A stretch of DNA of 38,894 nt from a virus, in IMG/VR virus record IMGVR_UViG_3300005435_000014, positions 1 to 38,894 of that record. One strand, 5' to 3'. The first letter of the stretch is position 1. Every line of letters begins with the position of its first letter. Shown in pieces: positions 1 to 6,528 of this stretch. The notes under the pieces were generated by a model. The model saw only the letters and a list, made by a program, of their open reading frames with translations, was not told where the DNA came from and made no database searches. Both the position numbers and the translations under genes were made by a program.

Positions 1-60
1 CAAGAAAAACACCTATACGGGGTTCGTCGTGGAAACAGTCTCGCCGTTACCCGGTGAATT
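1..60. repeat. Terminal direct repeat, left copy
   Basis: Bases 1-60 are identical to 38835-38894. The window is therefore one full turn of a circular map of 38,834 bp plus a 60-bp overlap. An exact repeat this short fits an assembler overlap of a circularly permuted headful phage better than true long terminal repeats. The overlap lies between the cro-like and cII-like genes and covers the cII-like start. Confidence 0.9.
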
Positions 61-334
61 GGCACGCAAGAATTTAAGCGTTGCCTTACATCGGATTTCG
101 CTGACCGGCCAAAACAAGATCGCTGATGAAATCGGGGTTTCAGCGCCTACCGTCTCGCGCTTTTGCGGAGAAGGCGATCTGGAACGCGCATGCAAGGTCC
201 TGGCTGCGGCCGGCGTCAAATGCGTGCCGATTGAATATCAATGCTTTCCACGCGACACCGTTGCGGCGCTGATGCATCTGGCGCGCGAGCGCATGGACGG
301 GCTGAAAACAGTGGAGCAACTGACATGGGACTGA
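29..334 (+). CDS. CII-like transcriptional activator
   Basis: A 101-aa protein starting at GTG 29. Residues about 27-46 form a helix-turn-helix (NKIADEIGVSAPTVSRF) like that of lambda CII, preceded by a short helix with the feel of the CII N-terminus. Length and position (directly after the cro-like gene across the circle junction, before the replication genes) match lambda cII. By family knowledge CII is a DNA-binding activator of the repressor-establishment and integrase promoters; that role is inferred here. No in-frame ATG gives a full HTH, so GTG is preferred, although the upstream GGGG is only a modest ribosome site. The 3' end overlaps the next start by 10 nt. Confidence 0.72.
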   Translation: METVSPLPGELARKNLSVALHRISLTGQNKIADEIGVSAPTVSRFCGEGDLERACKVLAAAGVKCVPIEYQCFPRDTVAALMHLARERMDGLKTVEQLTWD

Positions 335-438
335 GAACGCTTATCAAGCGCGCTGTCATGCATGCCTACAACCACGGTTGGATCTCGAGCAGGACTGTCG
401 AAAAGCTGTTTTATCGGTTCGATTTGAAGGGGCAATAA
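325..438 (+). CDS. Small basic protein of 37 aa
   Basis: Starts at ATG 325 inside the end of the CII-like gene and stops directly before the ATG of the initiator gene at 439 (TAA then ATG). The sequence is basic with aromatic residues (MGLRTLIKRAVMHAYNHGWI...). It resembles the tiny proteins often seen between cII and the replication genes of Burkholderia phages, but I cannot assign a function. The tight packing on both sides supports translation. Longer upstream starts would overlap the CII-like gene heavily and are less likely. Confidence 0.55.
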   Translation: MGLRTLIKRAVMHAYNHGWISSRTVEKLFYRFDLKGQ

Positions 439-1158
439 ATGGCAGGCGACTGGATCAAGATGCGCAGCAACCTTTGGGACGATCCCCGGGTCGCCAAGTT
501 GTGTGACCTGACCGAATCAGGCGAGGCCCAAATCATCGGCGGCCTTTACTGGCTTTGGGCCACTGCGGATCAGCATTCAGAGGATGGAGCACTGCTTGGG
601 CTGACAAGTCGATCGATCGATCGTAAGACCGGCATTAAGGGATTCGGAGACGCGCTTATCTCTATTGGCTGGCTTTCCGGAGATGAAAACGGCGTAGTCA
701 TAGCTCGGTTTGAGGAGCACAACGGAGCGTCCGCAAAGACCCGTTTGCAGACTGCTCAAAGAGTAGCAAAGCACAAAGGTAACGCTCAGGTAACGCAACA
801 ATCGTTACCAATTGACGATTTAGGTAACGGTGAGACCGTTAGTACTGCGTTACCTAGAGAAGAGAAGAGAAGAGAAGAGAAGAAAGAACCTAAAACCCCA
901 TGGGCTGCGCCCGATTGGGTGCCCGCTGAAGCATGGAAAGACTTCGAGCAGATGCGAGTGAAGCGAAAAAAACCGCTTACGGATCGAGCGAGGGATCTAG
1001 CGGTATCGAAGCTCGCTGAACTCAAAAGCGCCGGCAATGATCCCGGGCAGGTTATCGAGCAGACGGTGCTGCATGCATGGGACACGTTTTACCCGATCAA
1101 GCACGACGGCAATGCAGGCGGCGGCATCAACGGAAAAGACGCTCGATACGTGAACTGA
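439..1158 (+). CDS. Lambda O-like replication initiator
   Basis: A 239-aa protein with an N-terminal winged-helix-like region (residues about 1-95, starting MAGDWIKMRSNLWDDPRV, a common opening of phage replication organisers). A hydrophilic linker rich in Arg, Glu and Lys lies near residues 135-150, and a helical C-terminal domain near 155-225. By position (after cII, before the primase-helicase) and architecture it should bind the origin and recruit the helicase, as lambda O does. The linker is encoded by an iteron cluster and a purine tract (778-890), so the origin lies inside the gene as in lambda. The C-terminal domain could also be DnaD/DnaT-like; I cannot separate these by eye. Confidence 0.68.
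   Translation: MAGDWIKMRSNLWDDPRVAKLCDLTESGEAQIIGGLYWLWATADQHSEDGALLGLTSRSIDRKTGIKGFGDALISIGWLSGDENGVVIARFEEHNGASAKTRLQTAQRVAKHKGNAQVTQQSLPIDDLGNGETVSTALPREEKRREEKKEPKTPWAAPDWVPAEAWKDFEQMRVKRKKPLTDRARDLAVSKLAELKSAGNDPGQVIEQTVLHAWDTFYPIKHDGNAGGGINGKDARYVN
778..890. other. Probable replication origin: iterons plus purine tract
   Basis: GGTAACG occurs at 778, 789 and 823. Its complement CGTTACC occurs at 803-809 and 848-854, giving five sites in 77 bp. A perfect 6-bp inverted repeat (AACGGT-GAG-ACCGTT) spans 826-840. A purine-only run of about 30 bases built on a GAGAA unit follows at about 857-887. Iterons next to an easily melted or structured purine tract inside an O-like gene is the lambda ori arrangement. 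Function is inferred from layout. Confidence 0.7.
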
Positions 1159-1166
1159 GGACAAAA

Positions 1167-2960
1167 ATGAACTGGCAAGAAATCTCTCAACGGTTGGCGC
1201 AGGAAGCGGAAACGGTCGCTGCAATGCTGCTGCCGAACGGCAAGCGTAAAGGTCCGGAATTCTGTGCCGGCAGCATTGGCGGCGAAGCGGGCGAATCACT
1301 CAAGGTTCGGATTAACGGCAACAAGGCCGGTTTGTGGAAGGACTTCGCAACGGGCGATGCCGGCGATTTGATCGACTTGTGGGCGATGACTCGGGGCTTG
1401 ACGGCCAAGGAAGCGTTCGAAGCGTGTCGCGATTATCTCGGCGTTTCGGCTCCGCAATTCACCGCCCCCACGAAAGCATTCCAACGCCCGGCGCCGCCGC
1501 CGAAGAAAAAGCCGCAGGGCGAAGTGCTCGATTACTTGACTCGAGTTCGCGGCCTGACGGTCGAGACGATTGAAAAATTCAAGGTGCATTCGACTCGGGA
1601 AGACGACGCGATCATTTTCCCGTTCATGCGTGACGGCGAGCTTGTCAACATCAAGCACTTGGCGCTGCACCGCGAGCCGAACGGCAAGAAGCGCACGTGG
1701 CAGGCGAAAGAAGCTGAGCCGTGCTTGTTCGGGTGGGACCTGATCGAGGAAGACTGTAAGGCCGTGTTGATCGTGGAAGGCGAGATCGACGCAATGAGCC
1801 TGCACCAGTACGGTTTCGATGCGCTTTCGGTCAACCAGGGCGCCGGCAACCACCAGTGGATCGACAGCGATTTCGACCGGCTCGAGCGCTTCCAGGAGAT
1901 TTTCCTCTGGTTCGATAACGACGAAGCCGGCCAGAAAGGCGCAAAGGAAGTCGCCGCTCGGCTTGGTCTCGAGCGTTGCCGGATCGTGGGGTTTCGGCTC
2001 AAGGATGCGAACGAGGCATTGCAGCAAGGCGTGACGCAAGAAGAGATCGTTGAAGCGGTCGCCGCGGCAAAGCGGATTGAACCCACCGATCTGCGCACGC
2101 CGCTGTCCTACATCGACGAAGTGCTTGCGATGTTCGAAGGCGCACCGGTATCCGAGACGGGCGCGACGCTTCCTTGGCCCTCAATGCTTGACCGCGTACG
2201 GTTGCGCCCTTCCGAGCTTTCGCTGTGGACCGGGATCAATGGCCACGGGAAGAGCGACCTGCTCGGACACGTCATGGTCGATTTGATCAAGCAGGGCGAG
2301 CGCATTTGCGTGTTCTCGGGCGAAATCAAACCGAAAGTATTGCTTCACCGGCTGACGCAGCAGGCTTGCGCCACGTCGAAACCGACACCGGGGTTTGCTC
2401 GAGCAGCGAACGAATGGCTCGACGGCGCGCTGTGGATCTTCGACAAGGTTGGGAACGCCGATATCGCGAGCCTATTTGAATCGTTCAGATATGCAGCAAA
2501 ACGCTATCGGGTAACGCATTTCGTGGTCGATTCGCTGCTGAAATGTGGAATGGCGGAAGACGACTACACCGGTCAGAAGAAATTCATCGACGCGCTTTGC
2601 GACTTCAAAAACGAATTCAACGTGCATGTCCACCTTGTGGCTCATGCGCGCAAGGGCCAAGACGAAAGCCGCGCGCCGGGGAAGATGGATATTCGCGGTG
2701 GCGCTGCGCTCTCAGACTTACCCGATAACGTGTTTTCGGTGTGGCGCAACAAGGGCAAGGAAGTGAAAGGCGAAGCCGCCGGCGAAGGCGATCGCGACGC
2801 CGAGATTCATTGCCTCAAGCAGCGCGCAACCGGACTCGAGCCTGTTCTTCGTCTCTGGTTCGACCGCTCGTGCCTGCATTTCAAGCAATCGCCGCACTGG
2901 CATCCAAAGCCGTATTTCCAATATTCCACGCTCGAGGGAGTGCTGAATCATGCCGTCTGA
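1167..2960 (+). CDS. Bifunctional primase-helicase (TOPRIM + DnaB/T7 gp4-like)
   Basis: A 597-aa protein. Residues 1-95 are a primase-like N-terminal region without an obvious four-Cys zinc ribbon. A TOPRIM domain follows with VEGEIDA (Glu204, Asp208) and FDND (Asp250, Asp252), the metal-binding residues of primases. The C-terminal RecA-like helicase has Walker A GINGHGKSDL (356-365), Walker B HFVVDS (451-456) and a later VHLVAHARKG motif. It should prime and unwind DNA at the phage fork, loaded by the upstream initiator. ATG 1167 is chosen because GAGGAC lies upstream and because earlier starts run into the previous gene. Its end overlaps the next small gene. Confidence 0.85.
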   Translation: MNWQEISQRLAQEAETVAAMLLPNGKRKGPEFCAGSIGGEAGESLKVRINGNKAGLWKDFATGDAGDLIDLWAMTRGLTAKEAFEACRDYLGVSAPQFTAPTKAFQRPAPPPKKKPQGEVLDYLTRVRGLTVETIEKFKVHSTREDDAIIFPFMRDGELVNIKHLALHREPNGKKRTWQAKEAEPCLFGWDLIEEDCKAVLIVEGEIDAMSLHQYGFDALSVNQGAGNHQWIDSDFDRLERFQEIFLWFDNDEAGQKGAKEVAARLGLERCRIVGFRLKDANEALQQGVTQEEIVEAVAAAKRIEPTDLRTPLSYIDEVLAMFEGAPVSETGATLPWPSMLDRVRLRPSELSLWTGINGHGKSDLLGHVMVDLIKQGERICVFSGEIKPKVLLHRLTQQACATSKPTPGFARAANEWLDGALWIFDKVGNADIASLFESFRYAAKRYRVTHFVVDSLLKCGMAEDDYTGQKKFIDALCDFKNEFNVHVHLVAHARKGQDESRAPGKMDIRGGAALSDLPDNVFSVWRNKGKEVKGEAAGEGDRDAEIHCLKQRATGLEPVLRLWFDRSCLHFKQSPHWHPKPYFQYSTLEGVLNHAV

Positions 2961-3108
2961 AGACTGGATCGATGTTCGAAGCTTGATACCGCGGCTATTA
3001 GTCGATTACGCCGCAGGGCGTGGGCCGCAAGATCAGCGTGAAAAAGACGCGAAAGCTTTTGAAGATTGGGAAGCCCAACCCGATCCCGAGACGGAGGACG
3101 ATCAATGA
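2950..3108 (+). CDS. Small acidic protein of 52 aa
   Basis: ATG 2950 lies inside the last codons of the primase-helicase gene, and TGA 3106-3108 overlaps the next ATG (3105), giving ATGA. The protein (MPSEDWIDVRSLIPRLL...) ends in an acidic tail. It belongs to a run of three tiny translationally coupled genes between the helicase and the RuvC-like nuclease. No family is recognised; the evidence is the coupling and spacing. Confidence 0.6.
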   Translation: MPSEDWIDVRSLIPRLLVDYAAGRGPQDQREKDAKAFEDWEAQPDPETEDDQ

Positions 3109-3176
3109 CACCCGAAGAAATCCTCTGGCTTGCCCTTGGCATCCGCGCACGCGACTGGTCGAAGGTGGGGAAATGA
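3105..3176 (+). CDS. Micro-ORF of 23 aa
   Basis: ATG 3105 overlaps the preceding stop and TGA 3174-3176 overlaps the next ATG at 3173. The product (MTPEEILWLALGIRARDWSK...) is a short amphipathic helix. The double ATGA coupling argues for real translation. It could instead serve only to carry ribosomes into the next gene. Confidence 0.4.
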   Translation: MTPEEILWLALGIRARDWSKVGK

Positions 3177-3328
3177 ACGCGCTTGCAGACCGTGATGCTC
3201 TCGCGCTCGAGCACATGACGGAAGCGCAGTTCGAGCAAAGCATGTCGCGTTGGGTTGATCTGGGCTGTCCGCTCGATCAGCCGACGCTCGACTACATCGC
3301 AGCGATTTATCGGGAGTTGAAAGCGTGA
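3173..3328 (+). CDS. Small protein of 51 aa
   Basis: Starts at ATG 3173 in the stop of the micro-ORF before it, and ends in the GTGA overlap with the RuvC-like gene. The protein is mostly helical (MNALADRDALALEHMTEAQF...). No family is recognised. Its place in a coupled chain next to replication and recombination genes suggests an accessory role in DNA metabolism, which is inference only. Confidence 0.6.
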   Translation: MNALADRDALALEHMTEAQFEQSMSRWVDLGCPLDQPTLDYIAAIYRELKA

Positions 3329-3852
3329 TCCTCGCAATCGATCCAGGAACGACGCAAAGCGGTTACTGCTACCTGAACCGTAACGGAGAAGTATGGGAAT
3401 CGGGCGTGATTCCGAACGACGACATGTTGGCTATGGTCGGTGACAGTCCAGACTTCCATCTCGCCATCGAGATGATCGCTAGCTATGGCATGGCTGTTGG
3501 CCGCGAAGTATTCGAAACGTGCGTATGGATTGGACGCTTCAAGCAGGCCGCGAAAAATCCTGATGCGGTGCGTCTTGTCTACCGCAAAGACGTGAAGTTG
3601 CACCTGTGCGGCACATCTAAGGCCAAGGACGCAAACATTCGCCAGGCGCTGCTCGACATATTCCCGGCAACGGGTGGCGGCAAGACACCACAGATCGGCA
3701 CGAAGAGCATGCCGGGGCCGCTTTACGGCGTCTCATCGCACGCATGGTCGGCTCTCGGCGTCGCGGTGACAGCGCAGAACCAACTTAACCAGATCAAGCC
3801 CATAGCGCCGGTTACGCAGCCCGTACGCGTGGCTGATCCGCTCGACGTTTAA
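3325..3852 (+). CDS. RuvC-like Holliday-junction nuclease
   Basis: A 175-aa protein with an RNase H-like fold signature: LAIDPGTTQSGY at residues 3-14 (Asp6 as first metal ligand), AIEMIASYG with Glu49, and a C-terminal SSHAWSALGVAV (His139) where RuvC enzymes carry a D/H-x-x-D-A-L helix. This matches phage RuvC-type endonucleases that resolve branched DNA before packaging. The canonical terminal Asp is not obvious in SHAWSA, so catalysis depends on an alternative acidic residue or His. GTG 3325 overlaps the previous TGA. Confidence 0.72.
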   Translation: MILAIDPGTTQSGYCYLNRNGEVWESGVIPNDDMLAMVGDSPDFHLAIEMIASYGMAVGREVFETCVWIGRFKQAAKNPDAVRLVYRKDVKLHLCGTSKAKDANIRQALLDIFPATGGGKTPQIGTKSMPGPLYGVSSHAWSALGVAVTAQNQLNQIKPIAPVTQPVRVADPLDV

Positions 3853-3867
3853 CCCAAGGAGAAGCAC

Positions 3868-4197
3868 ATGCCTCAGTTCCGCAAGAAGCCCGTTGTCGTC
3901 GAAGCGTTCCAAGTCGGATCGGACCGGTTTTATCCGGACTGGCTCCATGACGCCGTGTCAAAAAATTCCGTTATCACGCATGCCAAAAATGACGGCACGG
4001 AGGGTTGGAAGCAGCCCTTTGATCACGCGGACATCCATACGCTTGAAGGTGTAATGCGCGCTGAGCGAGGCGATTGGATTATCCAAGGGGTAGAAGGCGA
4101 GCTTTACCCATGCAAGCCGGGCATTTTTGCGGCGACGTATGAGGCGGTCGGCGAAGAGTTAAGCGACCCTGAAATCAACGCTCGCTATCCGGGATAA
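3868..4197 (+). CDS. PGDYG-motif phage protein
   Basis: A 109-aa protein with a strong ribosome site (AAGGAG) before ATG 3868. It opens FRKKPVVVEAFQ and has HTLEGVMRAERGDWIIQGVEGELYPCKPGIFAATYE at residues 57-92, the pattern of a widespread phage family with a T-x-E-G-x-M and G-D-x-I-x-x-G core. Function is unknown in the literature I recall. The family is common in tailed phages next to replication genes. Confidence 0.75.
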   Translation: MPQFRKKPVVVEAFQVGSDRFYPDWLHDAVSKNSVITHAKNDGTEGWKQPFDHADIHTLEGVMRAERGDWIIQGVEGELYPCKPGIFAATYEAVGEELSDPEINARYPG

Positions 4198-4200
4198 GCC

Positions 4201-4380
4201 ATGGCCGAAAACCGACTTTATTTCGATCCGCAACGCAACACCGTGACCGCGCTCTACAGCTCGACAGCCCACGAGATAACGAAAGCCGAAGTGCCTGCGC
4301 TCGTTGCCAAGGGCGCGGAAGTGGATCAGAGCGCACGGGATTTGAACCAGGCGCTGAAGGATGCGGAGCGCAGCAAGTAA
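4201..4380 (+). CDS. Small protein of 59 aa
   Basis: ATG 4201 follows the preceding stop by 3 nt, with a weak GGGAT-type site upstream. TAA ends at 4380. The sequence (MAENRLYFDPQRNTVTALYSS...) has a beta-strand-like first half and a charged helical tail. Homology is not recognised. Codon use is like its neighbours and the spacing is tight, so it is probably real. Confidence 0.6.
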   Translation: MAENRLYFDPQRNTVTALYSSTAHEITKAEVPALVAKGAEVDQSARDLNQALKDAERSK

Positions 4381-4447
4381 CAGAGCAGCCCGACTGGCCG
4401 ACCGTAAGCGGCCACCCTCCCGTATCAACTCACCTTCCGCGCAATGA

Positions 4448-4699
4448 ATGAGCAACAAACCGGACGTCGCGATTGATTGGTTCCGCGTAATCACGGACCT
4501 GACCCGTGATGGCTCGCTGTCGCAACTCTCCGCAATTACCTCCATTCCCCGCAGTTCTCTCGGCGCATATCGCAATGGCGTCGAGCCTTCCCACTCCATC
4601 GGCATGTGTCTCGTGCGTCATTGGTCGATCAAAACCGGCCGTGATCGTGACGAAGCGCCAACAATTCACAAATTCCTCACAATTTCCGTCCGAAATTAG
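4448..4699 (+). CDS. Helix-turn-helix DNA-binding protein, possible late regulator
   Basis: An 83-aa protein. Residues about 22-45 (GSLSQLSAITSIPRSSLGAYRNG) look like an HTH with a recognition helix at RSSLGAYRNG. A Trp-containing helix follows (IGMCLVRHWSIKTGRDRDEAP). It is the last gene before the terminase genes, where lambdoid phages place late-transcription regulators, so control of late genes is possible but unproven. A nearby ATG at 4444 is out of frame. Confidence 0.5.
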   Translation: MSNKPDVAIDWFRVITDLTRDGSLSQLSAITSIPRSSLGAYRNGVEPSHSIGMCLVRHWSIKTGRDRDEAPTIHKFLTISVRN

Positions 4700-4802
4700 C
4701 CATTCGTCCAATATCTTGGCGCTTTCGATAGCTATTCTCTATTTCAACGCAAGTTTGAAGCGCAATGCATCTAATCAATTGTAGAAACGGATCGATAGTT
4801 AA
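4700..4802 (+). promoter_or_regulatory. AT-rich gap before the terminase genes
   Basis: About 100 bases with no gene, richer in A and T than the surroundings, between the putative regulator and the small terminase. This is where a late promoter or antitermination site would be expected. I see no convincing -35/-10 pair with good spacing and no clean hairpin, so the assignment rests on position only. Confidence 0.25.
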
Positions 4803-5117
4803 ATGCCACGTCCCAAGGGATTGCCGAAAACAGGCGGACGCGTCAAAGGCCAGCAGAACCACGCGACAGCCGAGGTTAAGACTCTCGCGCGCCAGCATGG
4901 AGCAGCAATGATCGAAGTGCTTTCTGCGATTGCCAAAGACGAGACAAAGCCTGAAGCGGCCCGCGTGTCTGCTGCGCGTGAGTTGCTCGATCGTGGATAC
5001 GGAAAGTCGGTTCAACCCATCAGCGGCCCGGACGAAGGTCCGATTCAGCACGAACATTCCTACGCTCAAGACCTGACCGATGAAGAACTTGCCGATATCG
5101 TTAGCCGACGCCGCTGA
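4803..5117 (+). CDS. Terminase small subunit
   Basis: A 104-aa protein with a basic Gly-rich opening (PRPKGLPKTGGRVKGQQNH), a helical middle (residues 24-70) and an acidic end. This is a common form of phage small terminase located directly upstream of the large subunit. It should recognise the packaging site and present DNA to the motor. The gene overlaps the large terminase by 38 nt, consistent with coupling. Small terminases are weakly conserved, so the call rests largely on position. Confidence 0.7.
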   Translation: MPRPKGLPKTGGRVKGQQNHATAEVKTLARQHGAAMIEVLSAIAKDETKPEAARVSAARELLDRGYGKSVQPISGPDEGPIQHEHSYAQDLTDEELADIVSRRR

Positions 5118-6528
5118 AGAGCTGCTCGCGCGTCGATCGGCTCGTCGGAGCTTGATCGACTTCACGACCTACACGAAGCCAGACTTCGAAGTGGGCGAGC
5201 ACCACCGCATCATCGCGAACGAGCTTGAGGCTGTGGAACGCGGCGAAGTGGATCGGCTGATGATCTTCGCTCCGCCGCGTCACACGAAGTCTGAGCTGGC
5301 ATCGCGCCGCTTTCCTGCCTGGTATCTCGGCAAACATCCAAACCACCAACTGATCTGCGCCACCTATTCGGGTGACTTCGCGCTCGACTTTGGCCGCGAC
5401 GTCCGCCAGATCGTGATTGATCCGCTCTATCGCAACGTATTCCCCGGCACGACGCTCAGCAACGACTCGCGTGCGGCCAACGTATGGCGCACGAACCAGA
5501 ACGGCATTTCGGCTTATGTCGGCGTTGGCGGTCCGGTGACTGGCCGTGGGGCGCATCTGGCGATCATCGACGATCCATTCAAGAACCGCGAGGAAGCCGA
5601 TAGCGAGACCCGGCGCGAGACGGTATGGCGTTGGTACTCATCGACGCTTCGGACCCGTCTGATGCCTGGTGCTGCGATCGTATTGGTGCTTACGCGCTGG
5701 CATGAGGATGATCTCGCCGGGCGCTTGCTTGAGCAGAACAGCGGTGATTGGAAGGTTGTCGAACTGCCCGCGATCAAACACGAGAACACGGACAACGAGC
5801 AAGCGCTGTGGCCGCAGTGGTATCCGCTCGAATCTCTGCACCGCACGAAGCGCGACATCATGGCTCGCGACTGGTCAGCGCTCTATCAGCAGCGGCCGGC
5901 GCCGGATGAAGGCACGTTCTTTCAGCGCTCGTGGTTCCAGAACTGGCAGGTTCAGCCCACGAACATGGCGATCTACGGCACGAGTGACTACGCCGTGTCC
6001 GAAGGCATGGGCGACTACACCGTGCATCGCGTGTGGGGCATCGTGCCGAACGGTGACATTTACCGGTTGGACGGCTGGCGCGGACAGACCACGTCCGAAG
6101 TCTGGATCGACAAGAAGCTTGACCTGATGGCGAAGTGGAAGCCGATCGCATGGTTCGGTGAAACGGGCGTGATTCGCCGCTCGATCGAACCGATGCTGAT
6201 CCGCCGTATGCGCGAGCGCAAAGTCTTCTGCCGCGTTGAATGGCTCACACGTGGTTCCAACAAGGCAGCAAGTGCGCGCGGCATCCAGGCGCGCATGGCA
6301 ATGGGCGGCGTCTACTTCGAGCCTGGCGCCAACATCGACGAATTCCTCGCATTCCCCACTGGCAAGAACGATGACGACGTGGATACCGCGGCGCTGCTCG
6401 GTATGGCGCTCGATGACGTGCATCCGGCAATCCTCCCGGTCAAAGAGCAACGACCCGTCGTGCGTGATCGATGGGACGCAGCATTCAACCGTGAAAGCGG
6501 CGAAGTCCAAGACTGGAAGGTGGCCTGA
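5080..6528 (+). CDS. Terminase large subunit
   Basis: A 482-aa packaging motor. The ATPase domain has Walker A APPRHTKS (64-71), Walker B AIIDDP (161-166) and a coupling motif near VLVLTRW (about 201-207). The C-terminal RNase H-like nuclease has GTSDYAV with Asp303 and a late acidic DDDVDTAAL stretch. It should cut and pump DNA into the prohead through the portal. I take ATG 5080, inside the small subunit gene, because no better start lies before the conserved LIDFTTYTKP region. Confidence 0.92.
   Translation: MKNLPISLADAAEELLARRSARRSLIDFTTYTKPDFEVGEHHRIIANELEAVERGEVDRLMIFAPPRHTKSELASRRFPAWYLGKHPNHQLICATYSGDFALDFGRDVRQIVIDPLYRNVFPGTTLSNDSRAANVWRTNQNGISAYVGVGGPVTGRGAHLAIIDDPFKNREEADSETRRETVWRWYSSTLRTRLMPGAAIVLVLTRWHEDDLAGRLLEQNSGDWKVVELPAIKHENTDNEQALWPQWYPLESLHRTKRDIMARDWSALYQQRPAPDEGTFFQRSWFQNWQVQPTNMAIYGTSDYAVSEGMGDYTVHRVWGIVPNGDIYRLDGWRGQTTSEVWIDKKLDLMAKWKPIAWFGETGVIRRSIEPMLIRRMRERKVFCRVEWLTRGSNKAASARGIQARMAMGGVYFEPGANIDEFLAFPTGKNDDDVDTAALLGMALDDVHPAILPVKEQRPVVRDRWDAAFNRESGEVQDWKVA

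Noticed and set aside
1296-2039. Long open frame on minus over the primase-helicase gene
   Set aside because: It mirrors third-codon-position GC bias of the true gene; the motifs belong to the plus frame.
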